NCBI RefSeq assembly: GCF_034353875.1
Contig: NZ_CP133784.1
Location: 1,116,001 to 1,180,000, forward strand
Length of the DNA: 64,000 nucleotides
Reading direction: 5' to 3'
Origin: Pseudomonas sp. MH9.2
Lineage (GTDB): Bacteria; Pseudomonadota; Gammaproteobacteria; Pseudomonadales; Pseudomonadaceae
The notes beneath the pieces are model-generated. The model was not told the DNA's origin. It did no database searches and saw only the letters and a list, made by a program, of their open reading frames with translations. This document shows positions 36,786 through 45,070 of this stretch, in pieces. The position numbers and the translations under genes are program-made. Position 1 is the first letter of the stretch. Each line of letters starts with the position of its first letter.

Positions 36786-38138
36786 ATGACATCTGTATCT
36801 GCAAAAAACGGTAGCCACACCGTCACCAAAGCCTACCGTGCTGCCATCCTGCACAGCATCGCCGATCCTGCCGAGGTGGTGGTGGTCGAGGCGTCCTATG
36901 AGTATTTCGAAGACGGTTTGCTGGTGGTCGAAAATGGCAAAATTGTCGCCCTTGGGCATGCCGCGGACCTGCTGGGACAGCTCGGTGCCGATGTCGATAT
37001 TACCGAATACCCTGACGCGCTGATTACTCCCGGCTTCATCGACATGCACATCCATTTGCCACAAACCGGCATGGTCGGTTCCTATGGAGAACAACTGCTG
37101 GATTGGCTGAATACCTACACCTTTCCCTGCGAGAAACAGTTCGCTGATCCAGCTCATGCAGCTGAAGTCTCGGACATTTTCCTTAAAGAATTACTGCGTA
37201 ACGGTACGACCACCGCGCTGGTGTTCGGCAGTGTGCACAAGGCCTCGGTGGAGGCGTTTTTCACCGCAGCCGAAAAGCTCAATCTGCGCATGATTGCCGG
37301 CAAGGTGATGATGGATCGCAACGCGCCGGACTACCTGACCGACACCGCAGAATCGAGCTACATCGATAGCAAGGCGTTGATCGAGCGCTGGCATGGCAAG
37401 GGTCGCCTGCACTACGCGGTGACCCCACGTTTCGCTCCGACCAGCACCCCGGAGCAGCTGGCATTGGCCGGACAATTGCTCAGTGAATACCCCGACGTGT
37501 ACCTGCAAACCCACATCAGTGAGAACCTGAAAGAAATCGAATGGGTCAAGGCGCTGTTCCCGGATCGCAGCGGCTATCTGGATGTTTATGACCACTTCAA
37601 TCTGCTCGGCGAGCGCTCGGTATTCGCCCACGGCGTGCACCTGTGTGACGACGAATGCCAGCGGTTGGCAGAGACCGGTTCGGCCGTGGCGTTCTGCCCG
37701 ACGTCGAACCTGTTTCTGGGCAGCGGTCTGTTCAATCTGCCAATGGCCGAGAAGCACAAACTCAATGTTGGCCTGGGTACTGACGTCGGCGCAGGCACCA
37801 GCTTCTCGATCCTGCAAACGCTGAACGAAGCGTACAAAGTGATGCAGTTGCAGGGGGCGAAACTGAGCCCGTTCAAGTCGCTGTACCTGGCGACATTGGG
37901 CGGCGCGCGAGCACTGCGCCTGGAAGACAAAATTGGCAGTTTGCACCCTGGCAATGAGGCGGACTTCCTGATCCTCGACTACCACGCCACCCCGCTGCTC
38001 TCCTATCGCCTGAAACAGACCAAGGATATCGAAGAGACGTTATTTGTACTGACGACGCTGGGGGACGACCGCGCGGTGCTGGAGACCTACTCGGCGGGGC
38101 AGTTGGTGCATCAGCGATCTTGCAGTCCCACCGCTTAA
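36786..38138 (+). CDS. guaD: Guanine deaminase
   Basis: Zinc amidohydrolase converting guanine to xanthine, 450 residues. Motifs are the metal-binding GFIDMHIHLPQTGM, the QTHISENLKE His, FAHGVHL, FCPTSNLFLGSGLF and GLGTDVGAGTSFS with the metal Asp. The start MTSVSAKNG (36786) is chosen over an upstream in-frame ATG inside xdhC. It supplies xanthine to XdhABC encoded just upstream. Its 3' end overlaps the convergent gntR gene by 4 bases. Confidence 0.96.
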   Translation: MTSVSAKNGSHTVTKAYRAAILHSIADPAEVVVVEASYEYFEDGLLVVENGKIVALGHAADLLGQLGADVDITEYPDALITPGFIDMHIHLPQTGMVGSYGEQLLDWLNTYTFPCEKQFADPAHAAEVSDIFLKELLRNGTTTALVFGSVHKASVEAFFTAAEKLNLRMIAGKVMMDRNAPDYLTDTAESSYIDSKALIERWHGKGRLHYAVTPRFAPTSTPEQLALAGQLLSEYPDVYLQTHISENLKEIEWVKALFPDRSGYLDVYDHFNLLGERSVFAHGVHLCDDECQRLAETGSAVAFCPTSNLFLGSGLFNLPMAEKHKLNVGLGTDVGAGTSFSILQTLNEAYKVMQLQGAKLSPFKSLYLATLGGARALRLEDKIGSLHPGNEADFLILDYHATPLLSYRLKQTKDIEETLFVLTTLGDDRAVLETYSAGQLVHQRSCSPTA

Positions 38139-38899
38139 ATCGTCGGACTGCGCCCCGGCTTTTTCTTGCTTTGCAGCAGGTGCGAAAACACCGCGTGCAA
38201 GTCGTCTGAGGCGCTCTCTTCGTCAAGGTTGAGTTTGCTGTCGATGTGATCTATGTGATGCATCATCAGGCTCACGGCCAGCTCGGTGTTACGCGCCTCG
38301 ATGGCGTCGATCAACTGGGTGTGTTCATCGTAGGAGCAGTGCGAGCGGTTGCCGCTTTCGTACTGGGCGATGATCAACGATGTCTGGGAAACGAGACTGC
38401 GCTGGAAGCTGATCAGCGGCGCATTCTGCGCGGCCACCGCCAGCGTGAGATGGAACTCGCCCGACAAGCGAATCCCGGCACCTCGGTCTCCACGTGAAAA
38501 ACTGTCGCGTTCATCACTGACCATTTGCCGCAATTGGGCAAGCTGCTCAGGCGTAGCGTGTTCGACCGCCAACTCAGTGATCGCTTTTTCCACCATGCGT
38601 CGGGCAAAAAATACCTGCCGCGCCTCCTCGACGCTCGGACTGGCAACCACCGCGCCACGGTTGGGCCGCAGTAACACGACTCCTTCGTGGGCCAGGCGTG
38701 ACAGGGCACGACGAATGATCGTGCGGCTGACGCCGAAAATCTCCCCGAGAGCCTCCTCGCTCAGCTTCGTACCGGGGGCCAGACGCTGTTCGAGAATCGC
38801 CTCGAAAATATGCGCGTAGACCCTGTCGTCCTGCGTGCCGACACGGCCAGCCTTGACGGTTCTCGGCTGTTTTTTGAGGGGCTGCAACGGTTCGTTCAT
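38135..38899 (-). CDS. GntR-family regulator (FCD domain), probable purine catabolism regulator
   Basis: A 254-residue FadR-type regulator. The helix-turn-helix (about 27-90) contains APGTKLSEEALGEIFGVSRT and LSRLAHEGVVLLRPNRGAV; an FCD domain follows with the likely metal-binding His residues (FHLTLA, MMHHIDHID). Start MNEPLQPL at 38899. Two TTGT-N2-ACAA-like sites lie upstream (38939 and 39041), suggesting autoregulation, and the same dyad occurs in the uraH/puuE intergenic region. The effector is unknown; a purine intermediate is the obvious guess. Confidence 0.88.
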   Translation of the reverse strand: MNEPLQPLKKQPRTVKAGRVGTQDDRVYAHIFEAILEQRLAPGTKLSEEALGEIFGVSRTIIRRALSRLAHEGVVLLRPNRGAVVASPSVEEARQVFFARRMVEKAITELAVEHATPEQLAQLRQMVSDERDSFSRGDRGAGIRLSGEFHLTLAVAAQNAPLISFQRSLVSQTSLIIAQYESGNRSHCSYDEHTQLIDAIEARNTELAVSLMMHHIDHIDSKLNLDEESASDDLHAVFSHLLQSKKKPGRSPTI

Positions 38900-38938
38900 G
38901 GGCGCTCGTGTGCAAATCACAGATAAAGTACCGCCACA

Positions 38939-38948
38939 TTGTACACAG
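38939..38948. promoter_or_regulatory. TTGT-N2-ACAA-like operator, site 1 (gntR upstream)
   Basis: TTGT-AC-ACAG matches the dyad TTGT-N2-ACAA in 7 of 8 positions and lies 40 bases before the gntR start. It fits the FadR-family pattern T.GT-N-AC.A. Confidence 0.55.
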
Positions 38949-39040
38949 TGCATGGGGGGTGAATAGGTGCGATCTTGTCTACAGCTTTACGCACACGACA
39001 TCGAACATATTACGTACAACTTTAAAAAAATTATTAGGTT

Positions 39041-39054
39041 TTTTGTACACAAAA
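39041..39054. promoter_or_regulatory. TTGT-N2-ACAA operator, site 2 (gntR upstream)
   Basis: TTTTGT-AC-ACAAAA is a perfect 6+6 dyad, centred 104 bases from site 1 (about ten helical turns). The surrounding 278-base region (38900-39177) has no gene. Confidence 0.6.
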
Positions 39055-39177
39055 TCACGACTTCGCTTATTGCGAGGCGCTGAGCTGGCGGTCAAAAAAT
39101 CCGACAGCTCGGCGCGTTATTGCAAAGCAAACTCGGCCAACGCGTTCCCGCAAAAGCGTATTGAAAATCAACCTCCG

Positions 39178-40536
39178 TCAAATATCATCGGCGACCCTGA
39201 CGACAAACAATTGTGTTCTAACACCCGACACCCTCGTGGTGTTTGTCCCGCCCACCAGCCTGATCAGACTCCCCTGCTCTTGGGCGGCCGCGATTCTTGT
39301 CGCTACCGACGTACCGGCATAGCGGTCCAAAAAGGCATCAAGCCACGTGCTGGACAGCGGAAATCCCAACGGTAGAGGTTGTAGCTCATGCGCCACCTGA
39401 CTGTTGTGGACTCGCCGCACACTCATCATGTACAGCTTATCCAGTCCGGGCCGCTGAAACGTCAACGTGGGCGTGAAGTGCATCAAGTCCCCGCCGGGTA
39501 ATAGCTCGTAACCGCTCGACGTCAACTGGCGGGTCATCAACTCACTCAGTTCCTGGGCACTCATCGCATCCGCCCCCCCTCTAAGCTTTGCCAGGTCTGA
39601 CGGATCGCCGGGCAGGAAGTCCAGCCGATGAAAGGTGTCGAGCGAACTTTCATAGCTGATGTTCATGCTTTGATAGGTGCTGCCTGTAGGCCTTGCCCCA
39701 TCAAGCATGGTCAGCGGATCGTTGAGTTTTGCCAATGGCGCAGCGTGCCCCTTCCTCCAGGCATTGAGCGTCGCTTTCATATTTATCAACCGGGTCGCCG
39801 TCATGCTGAGGCTGGTACTGTCGGCCAGTTGATAAAGCTTTTCCGCCAGCACTCGCTGGGAGATGGGGGTAAATGCCGGGCGAATATCAGCAATGAGGCT
39901 CTGGATTTTTTTCGAAAACAAAGGCCCATGAACCGTCCATTGGCCTGCCTTGAAAGAAGCCATCACCGGTTGATCGAACGGATTGACCCTGATGACCTCG
40001 TTCAACTCTGCGAAGCTGCCTCTGGAGTTCCCCGCTGCCGGGTTGCGCAGAAATACCATGCTCGGGCTTTGTGTCGAACCGGCAGGCAGGATATCGAAAC
40101 ACTCGCGGCCGATGACAACGACTTCGCGCTCAGGCGCACCGGTCACCCGGAAGATCGGCGGTTGTTGCCCGATGGGCTCCAGAACAGTCAGCTCGTCCAG
40201 CTCCTGGCCCCAGCCTTTCCAATTATCTGCTGGCACAGCGATGCTCCGACTGGTACCCGGAACCGGTTGCGGCGGCTGGCGATTGGTTTCGCTGGTTGAG
40301 GGTGCTGGGTGCTGGCTGCTTGCGTTTGCTTGCAACGGGAATGGGCAGGGGAGCGACCGTCTCACCTTGTGGTTGGCGTCGATGGGCCTCTGCCCAGCCT
40401 GGAACTGCTCTGTGGCTTTGGTAATGTACGGCCACGTCCAATTCAAGCCGTCGTTGTTGATCGACGGGAAACGCAAACTGATCAAGTAACTCGCGCGCCT
40501 GCTTGCGCGTAAAGCTGCCATCGGGATGGGCTTCAC
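39178..40536 (-). CDS. C-terminal frame of the toxin-like gene (no own start expected)
   Basis: An open frame of 452 codons. Only the part after about 40300 (SETNRQPPQPVPGTSRSIAV onward, roughly 370 residues) looks like native protein; the first ~80 codons are a shadow of the upstream frame. The native part contains DNWKGWGQELDELTVLEP, ESSLDTFHRLDFLPGDPSDL and GYELLPGGDLMHFTPTLTF. No clear ribosome site precedes it. Domain function is not recognised; it may be the effector end of the full-length protein. Confidence 0.6.
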   Translation of the reverse strand: MKPIPMAALRASRRASYLISLRFPSINNDGLNWTWPYITKATEQFQAGQRPIDANHKVRRSLPCPFPLQANASSQHPAPSTSETNRQPPQPVPGTSRSIAVPADNWKGWGQELDELTVLEPIGQQPPIFRVTGAPEREVVVIGRECFDILPAGSTQSPSMVFLRNPAAGNSRGSFAELNEVIRVNPFDQPVMASFKAGQWTVHGPLFSKKIQSLIADIRPAFTPISQRVLAEKLYQLADSTSLSMTATRLINMKATLNAWRKGHAAPLAKLNDPLTMLDGARPTGSTYQSMNISYESSLDTFHRLDFLPGDPSDLAKLRGGADAMSAQELSELMTRQLTSSGYELLPGGDLMHFTPTLTFQRPGLDKLYMMSVRRVHNSQVAHELQPLPLGFPLSSTWLDAFLDRYAGTSVATRIAAAQEQGSLIRLVGGTNTTRVSGVRTQLFVVRVADDI

Positions 40537-43258
40537 TAATCAGCGTCTCGGCAATACTCGATTTCACCCCTCCCTTGAGGCCGACATCCATGTGATAAAC
40601 CCAGTCCCCCTGCGAGTCGAGACGCACCGGAGGTTCATACCCCTGACCCACCGTCTTTTGCAGACGAAGTGACTGCTCGCCTTTGCGCCTGTAGACCTTG
40701 TAAAACTTGCCTTGCCGTTGTATCCAGAGCTGCCCGTCTTTCAACGCCGTGCCCGCGTTGACCCCGTTCTGTTTGCTTGCTCCGACCGGTGAAACGTCGG
40801 CCTCATACCCTTTGAATGACGTGAGCACGTAGCGCTTGCGCGTGACCGAGGGCAGGGTGCCCGTCAACCGGGCAGCCTGGCGCAATTTTGTCGCGCGGCG
40901 GGCGACCTTGGCGAAGGCGGCAACCGTGGCGACACCGGGCACCACTGAGAGCAGGATGTCCAGAACGCTCAGGGATGCGCTTGCCGTCAGCACCTCGCCC
41001 TCGAACGTTCTGCCCTCTCTGAAAGCTGCAGCTGCGGAGTGGCCGTCATTCCAGCCGTCATGCACGCTGAACAGGGTCCCCATACCGGGCAAGAACGACA
41101 GGATTGCCTTGAAGTACGCCATATATGCCTGGCTTTCACGAAGGTCGTGTCCACTGCGGATGTCGGCGTTGCTACGCGCATCAAGCTTGGTGTGTACATG
41201 GATCAGCCTGGCACGTACATCCACCTGCTGAGCCGCTATTTTTAGAAAAAGAGCTGGGGTGAAGGTGATAAAACCGTCGAATTTGCGTAGCAATGCCTGT
41301 TCGATATAACGCGTATTAGCCGCTTGGCTGCCCTCTTCGCCAGCACGCGAAACCAGGTACTCGATCAGCGGCGGGTTATTGATGAGTTTGTTAATCAGCC
41401 GCGCCTTGGCTTCTTGCAGACTCATGGCTTCTATCAGCGAAACGCCAGTGGGTGCCTGGGGCAAATAGACCAATGTGGTCCCTGTTGTCTCGTGATGGAT
41501 AACGCAGAGACCTGAAAGCGTCGCGCTTTTGGTTTCACCGCTTACCGCATGACCCGGGTTTAAAACGACCCAGCTCATTCGCAGTTGGGCTGCGTGCAAG
41601 TCCGCATTGGAACGTGCCTGCACCGCCTGCTCAAACACGCGATAGCCATGAGCGCTCAAGCGTTTTTCTTGCAGGGCAGCAAAACCTTCCAGCAGAATTT
41701 CCAGTTCATAGGGTTTGAGCAAAACATCGGGCGTGATCAGCGGCGACGTCTTCGTACGCGTCTGGAACACGCGGCCCAGCAACGCCCGGTACTGAGCGGC
41801 GATATTGACCAGAGGAATGATTCGGCTGATGTAATCGACTGTCAGGCCAATCGCCGTTCCAAGGTCACCGGCAGGCGAATCGATCCGGGCAAAGGTCAGT
41901 CGCGCCGTCATCTCTTCATCCTTGGGATCGATGTTATAACGAGCCCACTCAGCCACGGAGAACCTTACCCGCCCGGCACTTGCACTCCAGCTGTTGCCAT
42001 GGCGAAGCACGCCGTACTGCGGATCGATATCGAAATCCCGAGTCGCGCTTTCGGGCAGATCGATAAAGACCTGATCGGCGTCGACATCAATGCCCAGATC
42101 GTCCTTGATCCGAGCCGCGAGCGTCTGGCGGGTGAATGCCTCGAATGACGGCAACACTGCGTCCAACTCGCGTTCCAGCAAGGCCGCCGCTGCATGGTAT
42201 GCGCTCAATCGCTGGCCATGCTCACGGCGAATATCGACCGGGGCGTGCAACAGCCATTGCGGCATCTGAGCAACTAATTCACCGGTTCGCTGCTGCTCTG
42301 CCACACGGTCGATGGCCTGGTCCCGCGCGTCGTTGCGATGGACCTGCAGGTTGTCAGCCGACTCCAGATACAAACGACTCAGCGTGGCCTCCTCGTTGCT
42401 GGCGTCATCAAAAAATCGTTGACCATCGGTGGCCGCGCGAATGGAGGCTTCAAGGCTTTCAATCTGCACGTGCACGCTGTGGGTCATGGCTGGCGCAGTG
42501 GTGACACGGGTAATCAACTCCAGAGGGCCGGTCCTGGCCGCGCCCATTGCCGCACCTCGCGATGAGGCAGACACATGCCGCCAGAACGGCGTGTCCAGGC
42601 CCGACTGCAAGGTGAACTGCACGTCATCTTTGAGCGCCTGCAAAGACGAGAACTTCTGCAGTCCACCACCTTTCCCCGGCATGAATAACAACGCGGACTC
42701 TTCGGCATCAGGTGTATCGAGCGCCTGTTGCGTGGTAAAAATCAGGACGCCGCTCAAGGCATGAACCGTTTCGCCGACAGCGATGCACAGGTCAGTCACC
42801 CGCACTGACTCGGCAACAGGGTCAAGCGTGCCAACCGCTTGCTGGATGTGCGTCAGCTCGACAGCGCTGATCGAGCCCTCATAGGCCTGAAGCTGCGCTT
42901 CACTGAGCAACGCTTGCTCGCGATGCGCGATCAACCCGGCAGTGTTTTCATTGATAAGTTGCGCTGTACTGGCACCCAGGGTGCTCGTAATTGCTTGCAT
43001 CGACACCGAGGCGCTATGCAATGCAGCGTGAAAACGGCGGTACTCGGCCAAGGGCTTTACGCGCTCGCCCTCCTCCCCGATCCATGCCTGAATACGGTTG
43101 CCATACAGCGCGACTTTCTCTTCGCACAAGGCGACGAAACGCGCGGGCGGCAAACTGCCAAACGATACGATCCGGCGGTACAGCAAAGCGTCGACAGACG
43201 GAATGTCTTCGCCCTCTTGTGTCAGGAGGTCTGCGGGGGCTAGCGTCATTGAAATCAT
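40223..43258 (-). CDS. Readable N-terminal frame of the toxin-like gene
   Basis: As it stands this frame encodes 1011 residues from ATG 43258 (an alternative ATG is at 43249). Features in order: helical N terminus (1-330), the DUF6543-like region (about 370-620), and a hydrophobic segment with MAYFKAILSFLPGMGTLFSV and VLDILLSVVPGVATVAAFAK (about 735-820) that could insert in a membrane. It then reads through the 7-bp repeat into an out-of-frame tail (TLNQRNQSPAAATGSGYQSE...) that is probably not native. If translated it would lack the whole C-terminal domain. Confidence 0.75.
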   Translation of the reverse strand: MISMTLAPADLLTQEGEDIPSVDALLYRRIVSFGSLPPARFVALCEEKVALYGNRIQAWIGEEGERVKPLAEYRRFHAALHSASVSMQAITSTLGASTAQLINENTAGLIAHREQALLSEAQLQAYEGSISAVELTHIQQAVGTLDPVAESVRVTDLCIAVGETVHALSGVLIFTTQQALDTPDAEESALLFMPGKGGGLQKFSSLQALKDDVQFTLQSGLDTPFWRHVSASSRGAAMGAARTGPLELITRVTTAPAMTHSVHVQIESLEASIRAATDGQRFFDDASNEEATLSRLYLESADNLQVHRNDARDQAIDRVAEQQRTGELVAQMPQWLLHAPVDIRREHGQRLSAYHAAAALLERELDAVLPSFEAFTRQTLAARIKDDLGIDVDADQVFIDLPESATRDFDIDPQYGVLRHGNSWSASAGRVRFSVAEWARYNIDPKDEEMTARLTFARIDSPAGDLGTAIGLTVDYISRIIPLVNIAAQYRALLGRVFQTRTKTSPLITPDVLLKPYELEILLEGFAALQEKRLSAHGYRVFEQAVQARSNADLHAAQLRMSWVVLNPGHAVSGETKSATLSGLCVIHHETTGTTLVYLPQAPTGVSLIEAMSLQEAKARLINKLINNPPLIEYLVSRAGEEGSQAANTRYIEQALLRKFDGFITFTPALFLKIAAQQVDVRARLIHVHTKLDARSNADIRSGHDLRESQAYMAYFKAILSFLPGMGTLFSVHDGWNDGHSAAAAFREGRTFEGEVLTASASLSVLDILLSVVPGVATVAAFAKVARRATKLRQAARLTGTLPSVTRKRYVLTSFKGYEADVSPVGASKQNGVNAGTALKDGQLWIQRQGKFYKVYRRKGEQSLRLQKTVGQGYEPPVRLDSQGDWVYHMDVGLKGGVKSSIAETLISEAHPDGSFTRKQARELLDQFAFPVDQQRRLELDVAVHYQSHRAVPGWAEAHRRQPQGETVAPLPIPVASKRKQPAPSTLNQRNQSPAAATGSGYQSEHRCASR
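40302..40315 (-). repeat. Perfect 7-bp tandem repeat at the frameshift
   Basis: Plus-strand GTGCTGG-GTGCTGG (minus CCAGCAC-CCAGCAC). Seven extra bases shift the frame by +1, exactly the offset between the two halves of the toxin-like gene. Confidence 0.9.
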
Positions 43259-43351
43259 GGATTATTCCAGAATTGATTAGACCCGGAAGTGTGCCCAAGC
43301 CCGCCGGCGCGCAATGACTACATAAATATCGGCTACCTGTTTTCCGGACAG

Positions 43352-43376
43352 AAAAAAGCCCGCAACGTGAGCGGGC
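43352..43376 (-). terminator. Rho-independent terminator after uraH
   Basis: On the minus strand GCCCGC-(7-nt loop)-GCGGGC (plus 43358-43376) is followed by six T. It ends the uraH transcript before the toxin-like gene, which therefore needs its own promoter in 43259-43351. Confidence 0.9.
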
Positions 43377-43408
43377 AAGAGATGACGAGGGAAGCTACCC
43401 GGCAGCGA

Positions 43409-43762
43409 CTAACTGCCGCGATACGTTGAGTAGCTGTAGGGCGAAATCAATAACGGCACGTGATAGTGGTCCTGCGCGGCATCAATCCCGAACCGCAGAA
43501 CCACCACATCAAGGAACGGTTGATCAGGCAAATCCACGCCCCGTGCCCGGTAGTAGTCACCGGCATGAAATTGCAATTGGTAGACGCCCGAACGGTAATC
43601 ATCGCCCTGTAACAAAGGACCATCGCATCGGCCATCGGCGTTGGTCACCGCAGTGGCAACCCGCTCCAGGCGTTCACCTTCGACCCGGTACAACTCGATT
43701 TTGATAGCGCTGCCCGGGCAGCCGTGGGCGGCATCCAATACATGCGTCGTCAATCGTCCCAT
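43409..43762 (-). CDS. uraH: 5-hydroxyisourate hydrolase (transthyretin-like)
   Basis: Hydrolyses 5-hydroxyisourate, the product of urate oxidation, to OHCU. The 117-residue protein has the N-terminal LTTHVLDAAHGCPGSA and the diagnostic C-terminal YRGS. It is divergent from puuE-uraD-alc-allA-puuD, across a 375-base region with two operator-like dyads. Confidence 0.96.
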   Translation of the reverse strand: MGRLTTHVLDAAHGCPGSAIKIELYRVEGERLERVATAVTNADGRCDGPLLQGDDYRSGVYQLQFHAGDYYRARGVDLPDQPFLDVVVLRFGIDAAQDHYHVPLLISPYSYSTYRGS

Positions 43763-43863
43763 TGCTCGTCAGCCCCTCGCGCAGTCAGTTGAAAGATCAG
43801 GCTGCCCCCTTATGGTGCCAGGATTGAGAGCGGCGAGCCGTAATTAAGACATTTGCTAAAAAA

Positions 43864-43875
43864 ATTGTACACAAT
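43864..43875. promoter_or_regulatory. TTGT-N2-ACAA operator, site 3 (uraH side)
   Basis: ATTGT-AC-ACAAT is a perfect 5+5 dyad about 100 bases upstream of uraH. Its core is identical to site 2 next to gntR. Confidence 0.65.
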
Positions 43876-44048
43876 AAATATCGCTTTCTAGAGCGGCATG
43901 ACGAGGATTACATCGAGACATCTGTTTCGGCCAACAATCAGGCGATTAAGCCCTCTTGCAGATATAAGCTGATCGCTCAGGCAAGTTTCTTGCAGGCACT
44001 AGCTCCTGGATAAACGCTAAAAACCAGGCTTACAAAACGATTTAAGAG

Positions 44049-44058
44049 TTGTATACAA
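44049..44058. promoter_or_regulatory. TTGT-N2-ACAA operator, site 4 (puuE side)
   Basis: TTGTATACAA is a perfect palindrome about 80 bases upstream of the puuE start. It differs from site 3 only in the central two bases. Confidence 0.65.
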
Positions 44059-44137
44059 TCGAGCCATCGCGATGGCGCCGGCCTTGATTGCCCTGGCAAC
44101 CGCCGCCACTGACAATACGCACATAAGGAAGCCTGCT

Positions 44138-45070
44138 GTGAGTGCTGACTACCCACGGGACCTGATCGGATACGGCAACAACCCGCCCCATCCTCACTGG
44201 CCGGGAAATGCCCGCATCGCGCTATCCTTCGTGCTCAATTACGAAGAAGGCGGCGAGCGCAATATTCTGCACGGTGATAAAGAGTCCGAATCTTTCCTGT
44301 CGGAAATGGTGTCAGCCCAACCGCTGCAGGGCGAGCGCAACATGAGCATGGAATCGCTCTACGAATACGGCAGCCGTGTCGGCGTGTGGCGCGTGCTCAA
44401 GTTGTTCAAAGCATTCGATATCCCGCTGACAGTTTTCGCCGTGGCCATGGCCGCGCAGCGTTACCCGGAAGTGATCCGCGCCATGGTTGCAGCCGGTCAC
44501 GAAATCTGCAGCCACGGTTATCGCTGGATCGACTACCAGTACATGGATGAGGCTCAGGAGCGCGAACACATGCGTGAGGCGATTCGCATCCTTACCGAGA
44601 TCAGCGGCGAACGCCCACTGGGCTGGTACACCGGCCGTACCGGGCCCAATACCCGCCGTTTGGTGATGGAGGAAGGTGGCTTTCTCTACGACTCCGATAC
44701 CTATGACGATGACCTGCCCTACTGGGAACCGAACACCCCCACCGGCAAGCCGCACCTGGTGATCCCGTACACCCTGGACACTAACGACATGCGCTTTACC
44801 CAGGCGCAGGGCTTCAACAATGGAGAGCAGTTTTTCCAGTACCTCAAGGATGCGTTCGACGTGCTGTACGCCGAAGGTGCCGAGGCGCCAAAAATGCTCT
44901 CCATCGGCCTGCACTGCCGCTTGATAGGACGCCCGGCGCGACTGGCAGCGCTCAAGCGCTTTATCGAGTACGCCAAGGGCCACGAGCAGGTCTGGTTCAG
45001 TCGGCGCGTCGATATCGCCCGGCACTGGCACACCGAACATCCTTATCAGAATACCGAGATCACGCCATGA
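44138..45070 (+). CDS. puuE: Allantoinase PuuE (polysaccharide-deacetylase fold)
   Basis: Cofactor-independent allantoinase hydrolysing S-allantoin to allantoate, 310 residues from GTG 44138 (VSADYPRDLIGYGNNPPHP). A GGAAG sequence lies nine bases upstream. NodB-like motifs are FVLNYEEGGE, HEICSHGYRWIDYQ and GWYTGRTGPNTRRL. This type is unrelated to the zinc amidohydrolase allantoinases. uraD overlaps by 4 bases. Confidence 0.95.
   Translation: MSADYPRDLIGYGNNPPHPHWPGNARIALSFVLNYEEGGERNILHGDKESESFLSEMVSAQPLQGERNMSMESLYEYGSRVGVWRVLKLFKAFDIPLTVFAVAMAAQRYPEVIRAMVAAGHEICSHGYRWIDYQYMDEAQEREHMREAIRILTEISGERPLGWYTGRTGPNTRRLVMEEGGFLYDSDTYDDDLPYWEPNTPTGKPHLVIPYTLDTNDMRFTQAQGFNNGEQFFQYLKDAFDVLYAEGAEAPKMLSIGLHCRLIGRPARLAALKRFIEYAKGHEQVWFSRRVDIARHWHTEHPYQNTEITP

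Larger units (their letters stand above)
39178..43258 (-). pseudogene. Large toxin-like protein gene (DUF6543/dermonecrotic-toxin type), frameshifted
   Basis: Two overlapping minus-strand frames (43258-40223 and 40536-39178) look like one gene of about 1357 codons. The break coincides with a tandem 7-bp repeat (40302-40315); removing one copy joins the frames as SKRKQPAPSTSETNRQPPQP and on into VPGTSRS. The N-terminal half resembles the large Pseudomonas proteins with a dermonecrotic-toxin/DUF6543-like region (ARIKDDLGIDVDADQVFIDL; LTFARIDSPAGDLGTAIGLT). Then come a hydrophobic Gly/Ala segment and a Pro/Gln linker, where the break lies. The C-terminal ~340 residues match nothing I recognise. 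No secretion signal is visible. A terminator upstream (43352) separates it from uraH. Confidence 0.75.
43763..44137. other. uraH/puuE divergent promoter region
   Basis: A 375-base gene-free stretch holding the promoters of uraH (leftward) and the puuE operon (rightward). It is AT-richer than the surroundings and contains two TTGT-N2-ACAA dyads (43864-43875 and 44049-44058), centred 184 bases apart. An in-frame ATG at 44072 extends the puuE frame, but the added residues are unlike PuuE. Confidence 0.7.

Noticed and set aside
40223..40536. Programmed +1 ribosomal frameshift as the explanation for the two toxin-like frames
   Set aside because: No slippery codon with a stop or rare codon was seen at the junction, while an exact 7-bp tandem repeat explains the offset more simply.
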